A stretch of DNA of 49,235 bases from Prevotella sp. (GTDB lineage Bacteria; Bacteroidota; Bacteroidia; Bacteroidales; Bacteroidaceae), in NCBI GenBank assembly GCA_017475265.1, contig JAFVFY010000049.1:1-49235 (forward strand), given 5' to 3'. The notes under the pieces were generated by a model, which ran no database searches, had not been told where the DNA came from, and saw only the letters and a program-made list of their open reading frames with translations. The translations under genes and the position numbers were made by a program. Every line of letters begins with the position of its first letter. Position 1 is the stretch's first letter. Positions 42,024 to 49,235 of this stretch are shown here, one piece after another.

Positions 42024-43160
42024 ATGAGAATCGAGGAGCTACAATTCGGAGCTATGATGGTGATAGCTTTCCTGACGCTGACATTAGTGACGCAGGTGCC
42101 GCTTCGGGTGGGTCGCACGGTGAATCGTGCCCGCTGGCTGATGGTCGTCGCCATGGTGGTGCTTTTCTCACAGTTCCTGGTGCAATACATCTTTGGTTTC
42201 CGCTCGCAGGGTGTCACCCAGGGCGTGGCCGTCAACCTGCTGTTCTTCATCCCCGTTTCCTGTCTGATTGCCGTGGCCATGCTCTACCTTCAGCGTCGAG
42301 GCACGGTGCCACGGTCGGCATGGGTGACAGGCGTCCTGTGCTGGTTATGCGCCATTGTGCTGATAGTGTCAACGGCAAATGTGACGATGACCGGCGGACG
42401 GCTGCTCCTGACGGACTCTCCTGCCCTGAAAACGGCGGAATATATCGTTGCCCTGTGCTTTTGCGCCACACAGATATGGCACTACCACCTGCACAACAAG
42501 GAGCACAAGAAACTGAAGCAGAGGCTGGACAACTATAACGATGACGACAGCGACGAACTGCTGGGGTGGATGCACAACAGCGTGATGCTTCTGGCCGCAG
42601 CCGCCGTGTTCGTGCCTCTCGCCATCTTCATGTCGGGCTATATGCTGGGGCTGTTCAGTGTTCTCCTGTGCGGTGCCATCTACTATTGTATCATACGCTT
42701 CTACCGCTACTCGGTAAGTGCCACGCCACAGTTGGTCGACGAGGCAGACAGGTCAGAATTGTCAATGGCCTCGGAATCGTCTTTCCCGGAAGAAGCCGGA
42801 GGACATACGACGGGAAAGGCAGAGACTAGCAACGCCATACTTCAGCACGTGGAGGAGGCCGCGGAACGCTGGACCGCCCGTAAGGGCTATCTGCATAAGA
42901 AGGCAACGCTGCAGCGCGTGGCCGACGAGATGGACGTGCCGCGCACCCAGTTGTCGGCATGGCTGAAAGCAACAGACAAGGTGTTCAACCAGTGGATTAA
43001 CCTCCTGCGTGTAGAGGAGGCAAAGCTACTAATGAAGGAACACCCTGACTGGTCAAACGACAGCATCGCCGACGCTTGCGGCTTTGGCAGTCGTTCCTAT
43101 TTCCAGACGGTCTTCAAGGAGAGCACGGGCATGACACCCGCCCAGTTTGTGGAATGTTAA
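42024..43160 (+). CDS. Membrane-embedded AraC-type transcriptional regulator
   Basis: About 378 residues from ATG 42024; the longer frame would start with TTG inside the promoter. The N-terminal ~230 residues form six or seven membrane helices (such as FGAMMVIAFLTLTLVTQVPL and WMHNSVMLLAAAAVFVPLA). The C-terminus is an AraC-type double helix-turn-helix: TLQRVADEMDVPRTQLSAWL and DSIADACGFGSRSYFQTVFK, ending STGMTPAQFVE. Such proteins sense something in the membrane or outside and act on DNA near the membrane. It is divergent from the peptide-protease operon, so that operon is the likely target. Confidence 0.85.
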   Translation: MRIEELQFGAMMVIAFLTLTLVTQVPLRVGRTVNRARWLMVVAMVVLFSQFLVQYIFGFRSQGVTQGVAVNLLFFIPVSCLIAVAMLYLQRRGTVPRSAWVTGVLCWLCAIVLIVSTANVTMTGGRLLLTDSPALKTAEYIVALCFCATQIWHYHLHNKEHKKLKQRLDNYNDDDSDELLGWMHNSVMLLAAAAVFVPLAIFMSGYMLGLFSVLLCGAIYYCIIRFYRYSVSATPQLVDEADRSELSMASESSFPEEAGGHTTGKAETSNAILQHVEEAAERWTARKGYLHKKATLQRVADEMDVPRTQLSAWLKATDKVFNQWINLLRVEEAKLLMKEHPDWSNDSIADACGFGSRSYFQTVFKESTGMTPAQFVEC

Positions 43161-43239
43161 TCTAGTGCAAAGCCCCGCGGTGTTAAAGAATCATTCCATA
43201 TTGTTCAGCTTTTGTTTTTCTGTCTACGGAGACTTGGAG

Positions 43240-43420
43240 GAAGGGAGGGCTGCACGTAGCTTCTCCTTATCTCCATGCCTCCGAATATATTGTCTAAGGA
43301 GTTTAGGAGTTCAGGAGTTTTTCCCTGCGGGACTGTTGTCTAAGGAATTTAGGAATTTAGGAAGCTACGCGCAGCCACTCCTTGATTCCTTGATTCCTTA
43401 GAATATATCTTCCGCGGAGA
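43240..43420. repeat. Mosaic of direct and inverted intergenic repeats
   Basis: Two direct copies start GTCTAAGGARTTTAGGA (about 43292-43318 and 43338-43364). An inverted pair GGCTGCACGTAGCTTC / GAAGCTACGCGCAGCC lies at 43248-43263 and 43361-43376. An outer pair of AATATAT-flanked CCTTAG/CTAAGG segments encloses it. No gene is present. Confidence 0.6.
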
Positions 43421-43444
43421 TTTTATATTTAACATGTAATGGCC

Positions 43445-43515
43445 ATGAATTACCCACGAATGTTCATATAATATTTTTATTCATGAGAAATTCGTGGGCA
43501 ATTCGTGGCAATTCG
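43445..43515. terminator. Inverted repeat between converging genes, possible terminator
   Basis: GAATTACCCACGAAT and ATTCGTGGGCAATTC can pair over about 15 bp with an AT-rich loop containing a second ATGAATAA/TTCATATA pairing. It lies between converging genes (ends 43160 and 43526) and is built of the same CACGAATT units as the repeat after pckA. Confidence 0.45.
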
Positions 43516-43525
43516 TGTTAAATCT

Positions 43526-46500
43526 TTACTTAATCACAACCTTGCGGCCGCCGTGGATGTATAGTCCCTTCTTCGTGGGCTTGCCATCGAGGCGCACGCC
43601 GTCGAGGGTGTACCACGCGCCAGCCTTTTCTGTGATTTCCGTGATTTCTGTGTGACCTATTCCATTCTGTGTGCCGTCGCCATCGAAGCTGAGGTTGAAC
43701 GCCGTCAGCTGGCGGGCGGAGGAAGAGTCCTCGCCTATCTTGAAGTAGGCACGCTGTGCGCCGATGCTGGGGTACTTCGAGTTCGCGTCGTTATCGTTGT
43801 CAATGACGGGCTGCGGATAGTAGAGCTTGTTCTCGGTGCCGAGGAAGAGGATGCTCTTGTCCTCGGCGGTGAACGTCGTGCTCTTGTAGGTGCCGATGAA
43901 GCGGACGCGCTCGTCATCGCTCACTTTGTTGTCGAAGCTGTTGTCCTTCGCGTTGATGGTCACGCCGCTGAACACGGGGTCGTCGATGGTCGGATTCACC
44001 TCGTCCTTAGTCCACTTGATGATGTAGGGAACGCCCGCAGCCAGCGTCGTCACCGCGTCGCCGAAGGTCAGGTTCAGCGTTGTGCCCTCGATGCTGGCTG
44101 CGCTAAGCGGGCGGGCCACGGCGTTCTCGAGGGGAGAACCCTCGAGCACAACGTCGAAGGGCAGCGTCAGCGTGTTCCAGTCGCCGTCCTTCCACAGCTT
44201 GCGCCCCGTGAGCTTCACGTCGGCCTTGCCGCCGTAGGTGCTCAGAATCTCGCTGATGGCGGCGGTGTTGTCGGCATTGTCGGCCAGCTCGGCGGCATAG
44301 TAGGCGATGGTCACGAAGCCGTCGGTCACGTCGAAGGTCACGTCGAAGTTCGGGTTTATGTTGGCGAAGTCTGCCGAAGTGAGCCCCATGTAGACCGTGC
44401 CAGCATCAGACCGCGAGGCCGATGCATCACCGCTGAAGCTGAAGTAGCCCTCAGCGTATAACTCCGACGAAGAAGCATACTCATATCCGCTCACCGAGTG
44501 CTCCTCGCCGTCGAAGGTGACGGTGGTCGTATGCCCGGTGATGGTCACGGTGACGCCCGTGAGTGGCTCGACGGTCAGCGTGCCCTCCGTCTTCTGTATG
44601 TCATAGTTGGCGGCCTTGGTGCCCGTGTTCAGCGTATAGGTGAAGGTGTTCGCGCTGCTGCCCGCGTCGGTCTGCGAGCCGGTCACGTCGTAGATAGCGC
44701 CCTCGCCCTCGGCGAATCCGTCGCCGTCCACGCTCACGCCGTTATTTGTCAGTGCCGTGCCGTCGTAGGGCCTCGTCTCTGAACCGCTGGTCAGCGTCAC
44801 CGAGCGGCGGGCGATGGTGAACGTCTTCGTCGTCGAGCCGTCGTAGGCCCCGATGCCGGTGATGGTCACGGTGTAATCGCCCGCATCCTGGCAGCTCTCA
44901 TGGCTCAGGCTGTAGTCCTCGTTCTGGGTGAGCGTCTTCGCCGAGCCGCCGTTGGCGTCGGTGATGGTCACTACGGGCGTTAGCACCGTGCCGTCGTAGG
45001 TCTGCGACGGGATGTCGGCCACGGTGATGTCGGCGTGCGTCAGCGGCTTGCGGAAGGGGTTGCCCACGGTGACGTTCGCCGCAGGCATGGTGAAGGAATA
45101 TACCCCGGCGACGGCCTCAAGCGGCTGGCCGTTGATGCTCACCGTGCCGACAGTGTAGTCCGCGTTGGGCGTGACGGTCAGGGTGACGGTCTCTCCGGCG
45201 GCGGCGTGGGCCTTGTCGGGAGTCACGGTGCCGCCAGCGATGCCCGTAGCCACGTTGACGGCATAGAGCACGGTGGCCGTCAGGTCGAGGCCGGCGCCGG
45301 TTTCGGAGTCGACTCCTCTTGACCCGAATTGGATACCCGGGTTATTGTCCGTGCTGGTGACGTCGATGTCGTTCCGGGAGAAGTCGGTCAAGTAGCCATC
45401 GACATTCAGATAGAATTTATCATCCGGCCCCGCGACGCTGCCCGTGAACCGCAGCAGGCTGCCCTCGGGGGCTGTCAGGCCGAGCACTCCTCGGCAATAA
45501 GGGGTGTAGTTGCCGTTGGCACCGCCGTCGTCGTATATCTTGAACGACGCCACGCCCTCGGAGATGGTGGCATCCTTATGGCCCTTGACCGGCAGGTTGA
45601 CGGAGAAGTTGGCCAGGTCGCTGGTGAATGTCGGGGTGACGCTGACGTCGCCGTCGGGCATCTTGAAGGTGGCGCTGTTCGTCCAGACGTTCCAGTTGGT
45701 CTTCACCGCCTGGCCGCCGCAGGTCACGCTCAGTCCGCTCAGCACGCAGCCCGACGCCGGCGTGGCGGTCAGGGTGACGACATCGCCCAGCTGGGCCGTG
45801 GTGGTGCTGGCCTCCATGGTGCCGCCCTCGGCGGTGGCCACGCTGACGCTGTAGTCCGTGCCCGGGCTGATGACCGTCACGGTGAGGTCGAGGCCGGCGT
45901 AGTTGTCGCTATCGTCCGTAAAGAAATCGATTTCGATTGTCTGCACGGTGCTGACCACCGTGGGGATGGCGGTCGCGACGCCGTCGCTGGTGCTGCTCAC
46001 ATGGTTGAGCAGATAGTCGCTTACGTCCGTGTTGCCGTCGTAGGCGGTTAGGACGTCAGTGTCGCCGCTCTGCGTCGTGATGCTGCCCGAGAGCTGGAGC
46101 ACGCAGCCCTCGGGGGCTGTCAGATAGAGTTTGCCGCCGTTGTTGTCACTGTAGTTGCAGTCGGGGCCGCCATTGTCATAAAGCTTGAACGATGTCACGC
46201 CGCTGGGGATGGTGACTTTTTTCACATTAGATCTATATACAATTTCTGCTTGTATAGATTGATCCCTTATAATCGGGCCCATGTTGACGGTGAGTCCGCC
46301 GTCGGCAGTCATGACGTTGGTGAACACCGGGGTGACGGTGACGTCGCTGCGGGGCATAGTGAAGACGGCGGTGTTATTGCCGGTGTACCATAGCATGTCG
46401 CTCTCTGTCATGTAATCTATCAGGTCCACCACTTTGCCGTCAGCGTCCCTCACGCTGAGCGCACCGAGCACGTACCCCTCGGCGGGTGAAGCCGTCAGGG

Positions 46501-47017
46501 TGACGGTCTGGCCTGCGGTGGCCGAGGTAACGGGCTCGCCCTCCCTCGCCGTGTTCACAACCGTTCCACCGGCACTGGCCGTGACGCTGCCGTTCGCAGC
46601 GGTGGTGAAGCTGATGTTATGTTCAGGAGCATCGACGAGCGTCACGGTGATGTCAAAGCCTTCCTTGGCTTCGGCATTATCCGTATAGAAGGCGAATATA
46701 ATGCTCTTGTTCTCGCTGGTGGCGTTGACATTGACGTTTTGGTCCCCAGTTCCTGTCACAAGCAACCCAACGGGATCGTCGGGGTCGGAGCCCTCATAGA
46801 TGTAAAAATAGCCAGTCGAGCAATCGATGATGCTGCCCGTAATCTGGAGATAATAGCCCCCAGGGGCAGTGATGACAAGTAAGCCATTGCAGTTGCTGCT
46901 GTAATTGCCGGGGTGGTCTTCATCAATATACTTGCCGCCGTCGTCATACACCTTGAAGGTGGTGAAGCTGCCGTTGGAAAGGTCGAGCGTCTTCGTGCCC
47001 GTCGTGGGCATGTTCAC
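43526..47017 (-). CDS. Large CUB-like/MBG-repeat surface protein, cut off from its signal peptide
   Basis: The open frame of 1163 residues has no signal peptide. Three similar CUB-like units come first; each reads FKVYDDGG or FKLYDNGG and then LxLTAPEG with a later FxTDN or FxSRG strand, alternating with GYVLGALSVRDADG-type repeats of the Listeria-Bacteroides kind. Two MBG-like repeats follow (SQTYDGTVLTPVV, RPYDGTALTNNGV), then the shared C-terminal module ending WYTLDGVRLDGKPTKKGLYI. The frame continues upstream past a TGA at 47081-47083 into a normal signal peptide. The gene is therefore either a recent pseudogene or needs read-through. Confidence 0.75.
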   Translation of the reverse strand: MNMPTTGTKTLDLSNGSFTTFKVYDDGGKYIDEDHPGNYSSNCNGLLVITAPGGYYLQITGSIIDCSTGYFYIYEGSDPDDPVGLLVTGTGDQNVNVNATSENKSIIFAFYTDNAEAKEGFDITVTLVDAPEHNISFTTAANGSVTASAGGTVVNTAREGEPVTSATAGQTVTLTASPAEGYVLGALSVRDADGKVVDLIDYMTESDMLWYTGNNTAVFTMPRSDVTVTPVFTNVMTADGGLTVNMGPIIRDQSIQAEIVYRSNVKKVTIPSGVTSFKLYDNGGPDCNYSDNNGGKLYLTAPEGCVLQLSGSITTQSGDTDVLTAYDGNTDVSDYLLNHVSSTSDGVATAIPTVVSTVQTIEIDFFTDDSDNYAGLDLTVTVISPGTDYSVSVATAEGGTMEASTTTAQLGDVVTLTATPASGCVLSGLSVTCGGQAVKTNWNVWTNSATFKMPDGDVSVTPTFTSDLANFSVNLPVKGHKDATISEGVASFKIYDDGGANGNYTPYCRGVLGLTAPEGSLLRFTGSVAGPDDKFYLNVDGYLTDFSRNDIDVTSTDNNPGIQFGSRGVDSETGAGLDLTATVLYAVNVATGIAGGTVTPDKAHAAAGETVTLTVTPNADYTVGTVSINGQPLEAVAGVYSFTMPAANVTVGNPFRKPLTHADITVADIPSQTYDGTVLTPVVTITDANGGSAKTLTQNEDYSLSHESCQDAGDYTVTITGIGAYDGSTTKTFTIARRSVTLTSGSETRPYDGTALTNNGVSVDGDGFAEGEGAIYDVTGSQTDAGSSANTFTYTLNTGTKAANYDIQKTEGTLTVEPLTGVTVTITGHTTTVTFDGEEHSVSGYEYASSSELYAEGYFSFSGDASASRSDAGTVYMGLTSADFANINPNFDVTFDVTDGFVTIAYYAAELADNADNTAAISEILSTYGGKADVKLTGRKLWKDGDWNTLTLPFDVVLEGSPLENAVARPLSAASIEGTTLNLTFGDAVTTLAAGVPYIIKWTKDEVNPTIDDPVFSGVTINAKDNSFDNKVSDDERVRFIGTYKSTTFTAEDKSILFLGTENKLYYPQPVIDNDNDANSKYPSIGAQRAYFKIGEDSSSARQLTAFNLSFDGDGTQNGIGHTEITEITEKAGAWYTLDGVRLDGKPTKKGLYIHGGRKVVIK

Positions 47018-47080
47018 ATAGTACGGGTTGGTGTCCGTTCCCGCGCCGCCCGTTCCGCCCTTCTCCGTCCACGCGTCGGC

Positions 47081-47194
47081 TCACGCCGTCTGCGCCGCGA
47101 AGGCCATTAGTACTGTGAGCAGCATCATGGCCGCCCTTGAAATCATTCTGTTTGGTTTTGGTTTCATATCTGTTATCTTTTTAATGGTTTTCAT
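47081..47194 (-). pseudogene. Broken 5' end of the CUB-like protein: leader, signal peptide and in-frame TGA
   Basis: From ATG 47194 the frame reads MKTIKKITDMKPKPNRMISR, then AAMMLLTVLMAFAAQTA, an ordinary signal peptide, and stops at TGA 47081-47083. After the stop the same frame continues ADAWTEKGGTGGAGTDTNPY into the large ORF. A single base change (TGG or CGA to TGA) would explain it. Confidence 0.8.
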
Positions 47195-47259
47195 TATTCC
47201 TGATGAATACTCACAAGAAAAGCCGCGGCCTCGCCCGCCGTAGTGGCAAGCGAAGCCGT
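47138..47259. repeat. 122-bp direct repeat, copy A
   Basis: Matches 48108-48229 with three mismatches, offset 970 bp. It covers the leader and first ~20 codons of the CUB-like gene. Confidence 0.9.
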
Positions 47260-47364
47260 ATCTCTCGCCGTTATCACCTCCATCTTTCTCATGCCTGAAA
47301 TCCCATGTTGGTTGGTGGTGCATAAAAGTCTCTCTCGCTTTTAATCAGTGGTTATGTCGTTGAG

Positions 47365-47871
47365 TTACTTTTCTCTTGGGATGAACAGCTCCGGCACGTG
47401 TTTCAAGAAGTCCTGATAGTAAGCAAGAATCATGTCGTGCAGGGGATGGTCGTGGCGCAGGAGAATGCCAGCGTAGTACTTCGTTTTCTTGAAGGTGACG
47501 CTGTCGCTGAAGAGCGTCATCTCATGGTTGCGGGCGTAGTCGTAGAACCAGAGGTGGTAGAGACGGTCGCGGGCGGCCTGGCGCTTGTCGGTGGGGTCGC
47601 AGATGTAGAGCATGACGGTGGGTTCCTGACTGAAGAAGTCTTCGAGGATGACGGTCACCGTGTCGAGAATCTTCGGGTCGTAGGAGCCGTGCTCATGCTC
47701 GCTGTTGTCAATAAAGAAATGATAGGCTCCCTCGTCCATGAAGTACGTGTCTTTGTAGAAACCGACGTTGTAGTGTATCTGCTTGTCGGTCACGAAGCTG
47801 AACGTCATATCGTTGATTTGCGTCAGCTGGTAAGGCGAGCGAAGGTTGAGTTTGTCGGCTGAGAGTGTCAT
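47365..47871 (-). CDS. DUF6169-like protein of unknown function
   Basis: A 168-residue soluble protein: MTLSADKLNLRSPYQLTQIN, then FSFVTDKQIHYNVGFYKDTY, DTVTVILEDFF, VMLYICDPTDKRQAARDRLY, and the end KKTKYYAGILLRHDHPLHDM. I recall similar proteins in Bacteroidetes as DUF6169. The CDP-T-D-x-R-Q-x-x-R centre and the late HDHP are likely functional. The start overlaps the preceding 43-codon ORF as ATGA. That two-gene layout resembles a toxin-antitoxin pair, but no activity is known. Confidence 0.6.
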   Translation of the reverse strand: MTLSADKLNLRSPYQLTQINDMTFSFVTDKQIHYNVGFYKDTYFMDEGAYHFFIDNSEHEHGSYDPKILDTVTVILEDFFSQEPTVMLYICDPTDKRQAARDRLYHLWFYDYARNHEMTLFSDSVTFKKTKYYAGILLRHDHPLHDMILAYYQDFLKHVPELFIPREK

Positions 47872-47999
47872 CGTGCGGTCTTTGCTTCTGTTTCACGAAT
47901 CTGCTCGCGCCATCTCTCACGGGCGTCTATCATCTGCTGGAATGCCTCGGCGTACTGCTCGGGGCTGTCATAGCGCTTGAAAATGTCAATTGTGTTCAT
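47868..47999 (-). CDS. Small ORF coupled to the DUF6169-like gene
   Basis: A 43-residue protein, MNTIDIFKRYDSPEQYAEAF followed by QQMIDARERWREQIRETEAK, very helical and charged. I choose this start because the promoter element TACCTTTG (48036-48029) lies between it and the leader-repeat copy, so the longer frame that borrows repeat codons cannot be real. It overlaps the next gene by 4 bp. It could be an antitoxin-like or adaptor peptide; there is no named family. Confidence 0.55.
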   Translation of the reverse strand: MNTIDIFKRYDSPEQYAEAFQQMIDARERWREQIRETEAKTAR

Positions 48000-48028
48000 C
48001 TTGCTGATATGTATTTTATTATCTGCTG

Positions 48029-48036
48029 CAAAGGTA
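48029..48036 (-). promoter_or_regulatory. -7 element of the small ORF-DUF6169 pair
   Basis: TACCTTTG on the minus strand, 29 bp before the start at 47999. A CTTG lies 16 bp upstream and no perfect -33 box is seen. Confidence 0.55.
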
Positions 48037-48107
48037 ACACTTTTTTGTGAAACAAGTTGCAATTGCACGGAAAAAGTAGCAATGTTTAACGGAAAGGCCT
48101 GCCACGA

Positions 48108-48229
48108 TGAAATCAATCTGTTTGGTTTTGGTTTCATATCTGTTATCTTTTTAATGGTTTTCATTATTCCTGATGAATACTCACAAGAAAAGCCGCGGCC
48201 TCGCCCGCCGTAGCGGCAAGGGAAGCCGT
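48108..48229. repeat. 122-bp direct repeat, copy B
   Basis: Second copy of the CUB-gene leader (see 47138-47259). It encodes MKTIKKITDMKPKPNRLIS and then leaves the signal peptide and runs into unrelated DNA before the DUF6169 pair. Confidence 0.9.
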
Positions 48230-48234
48230 GCGTG

Positions 48235-48549
48235 TCACACTGGGACGCCGGTGCGCATGACGTCGTCGTAGAGGGGCGACTGGCGGTCTTCGGCCATGAG
48301 GACCGGCTCGATGAGGAAGCTGACTTGGTCGACGTCGTGCCAGAGCTTCTTGGAAATCTCGAACTTGCGGTCGCCGTAGGTGGGCACGATGACGGCCACG
48401 TCGATGTCGCTGTCGGGGTTGGCGTAGCCCTTGCTGTAGGAGCCGAACATCATGACTTTCGGCTCCACGTCAAAGCGGGCGCTTATCACTCGCTTGTATC
48501 TTCGGACGAGTTCGAGGGCCTCGTCGCGGGTAAGTGTCCTTCTATCCAT
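48235..48549 (-). CDS. MNT-type minimal nucleotidyltransferase (antitoxin-like)
   Basis: A 104-residue nucleotidyltransferase with the signature MMFGSYSKGYANPDSDIDVA (G-S-x-x-x-G and D-x-D) and the following VAVIVP strand. MNT proteins usually neutralise a neighbouring HEPN RNase by adding AMP to it. Here the upstream HEPN reading is frameshifted, so the MNT probably acts alone or is on its way out. Its start overlaps the HEPN remnant. Confidence 0.8.
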   Translation of the reverse strand: MDRRTLTRDEALELVRRYKRVISARFDVEPKVMMFGSYSKGYANPDSDIDVAVIVPTYGDRKFEISKKLWHDVDQVSFLIEPVLMAEDRQSPLYDDVMRTGVPV

Positions 48550-48743
48550 TGTTGTAACTGTTTGGTTTCGTCAATCATCTGTCGGCAGAAGTCGTTGGTG
48601 AGTGTGCGGGCGAGTGCGTCCTTGTCCTCGGGTAGGCCTTGAGGGTCTTTTCGATGACCTGGTGGCACATGAAGGCGACGCTGCGCCAGCGTCTCGATGA
48701 AAGCTCCGTCCTGAGTGGGAATCGTTAATACCAAGTCTTCCAT
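48486..48743 (-). pseudogene. Degraded HEPN-domain toxin
   Basis: HEPN pieces lie in two frames. The core helix VAFMCHQVIEKTLKAY reads at about 48680-48632, matching the family's FMCHQVIEKALKA. The C-terminal helix ALARTLTNDFCRQMIDETKQ then LQQWIEGHLPA reads in the frame of 48486-48743. The open frame from MEDLVLTI at 48743 covers the core in the wrong frame. At least one shift and a missing middle make this inactive, although the C-terminus still overlaps the MNT start. Confidence 0.65.
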
Positions 48744-48773
48744 ATCTGTTGCTCTTTTGTGGTTTATCGCATG

Positions 48774-48781
48774 CAAAGGTA
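48774..48781 (-). promoter_or_regulatory. -7 element of the HEPN-MNT pair
   Basis: TACCTTTG on the minus strand, 30 bp before MEDLVLTI. No clear -33 TTTG. Confidence 0.5.
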
Positions 48782-49169
48782 CGCATATATTTTGTAAAAG
48801 CGAGCGCTTCGGGCGTTAAATATGCAAAAAGCGGGCGAAGAAGCGACCATAGGAAAAGTTTACCAAACTATTTGGCTGAAATGTAAAGAAAAAGTGCAGA
48901 AAAAAGTGTTCCTAAAAGTTGACCATCTAGCGCAAAAACCTGCACAAACTGGCTGTTTTTTGCAGGAATCGCGCTTCATAACCCTGCACACCCCCCCTCT
49001 TTTGTGCAGAAATTGACTTAAAATTACATAACCTTAACAGTTCCTTGTCCCTATTTCGCTTAAAACTGGCGTTTTTCGTGTTTGGGAAATACCCCGAAAA
49101 AGGGTGTTCGAGGCGTCCGTTTTGGCCTTTTTGGAGCCAAACAGCCAGTCTAATAGTAGTAAGTGAGCG
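48782..49169. other. Non-coding, repeat-like stretch at the window end
   Basis: The minus-strand frame at 48927-49205 (92 codons) has no family signature and runs through the repeats, so I do not call it a gene. The region holds several GCAAAAACCTGCA / TGCAGG-type pairings and a run of CCCCCCC near 48,992. Confidence 0.4.
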
Positions 49170-49234
49170 GGTTTGTAGTAGAAAAGCACTGGTTTTGTTC
49201 AACAAAAGCTATGGTTTTGTACTACAAAAGATAT
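49170..49234. repeat. Three tandem 21-22-bp dyad repeats
   Basis: Units at 49170-49190, 49191-49212 and 49213-49234. The last two read GGTTTTGT-tca/act-ACAAAAGNTAT; each is a palindrome TTTTGT-N2/3-ACAAAA. The window ends here, so the array may go on. Confidence 0.75.
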
Positions 49235-49235
49235 G

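Noticed and set aside
47081-47083. TGA as selenocysteine
   Set aside because: No stem-loop of SECIS type is evident after it, no selenoprotein family is involved, and the codon lies next to a signal peptide cleavage site.
47868-48164. 98-codon frame starting in repeat copy B
   Set aside because: A TACCTTTG promoter element lies between the borrowed repeat codons and the real 43-codon ORF.
48927-49205. 92-codon minus-strand gene at the window end
   Set aside because: It has no domain, no ribosome site or promoter in place, and runs through the tandem repeats.

Overview
The window looks like a chromosome segment of a Prevotella-like member of the Bacteroidales. The evidence is a fused SecDF, many promoters of the Bacteroidetes type (TTTG, about 20 bp, TAnnTTTG), secreted proteins ending in a Prevotella-style 'YxLxGR...KGIYV...K' tail, a BspA-like leucine-rich-repeat protein, and tandem arm-type tyrosine recombinases. 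No species can be named from the sequence alone.

Positions 1-250 hold the 3' end of a probable tyrosine-phosphatase gene and its terminator. Positions 250 to about 14,450 form an accessory island. Its left edge is a scar in which a broken KilA-N gene is fused to the 3' end of a group II intron. Next come a stand-alone DprA-like gene, a truncated AlbA/ATP-binding gene with a 12-bp tandem repeat, and a DUF1016 (YhcG-like) nuclease. The centre is a tightly packed six-gene minus-strand operon (12058 down to 3479): XRE regulator, PLD-SNF2 helicase, Eco57I-type DNA methylase, small zinc-ribbon protein, membrane-anchored protein and trypsin-like protease. It resembles an anti-phage restriction system, but the full gene set matches no named system I recognise. 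The right edge holds two tandem integrase genes, both broken, with a matched inverted repeat at each break.

From 14,600 to 36,500 the window is mostly core genome: secDF; an exonuclease/endonuclease/phosphatase gene overlapping a rhomboid protease; HU; a small secreted protein; a glycosyltransferase-flippase pair; a BspA-like protein; an Fe-S aldo/keto reductase with a polyferredoxin; tRNA-Lys; ftsK-tdk-AI-2E transporter; tRNA-Leu; ung; pckA; and an isolated rpsJ with its own promoter and terminator. A long inverted repeat lies between pckA and rpsJ.

From 36,600 to the end the window is again variable. It holds a giant secreted M6 metalloprotease fused to endonuclease I, a small peptide gene before it, a divergent membrane-bound AraC-type regulator, and a 3.5-kb secreted CUB-like/MBG-repeat protein whose signal peptide is cut off by an in-frame TGA. 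A 122-bp leader duplication brackets a small ORF plus DUF6169 pair. Beyond it lie an MNT nucleotidyltransferase with a decayed HEPN partner and a non-coding stretch ending in 22-bp dyad repeats. Three secreted proteins in the window share one C-terminal module, which suggests a common surface or secretion fate.
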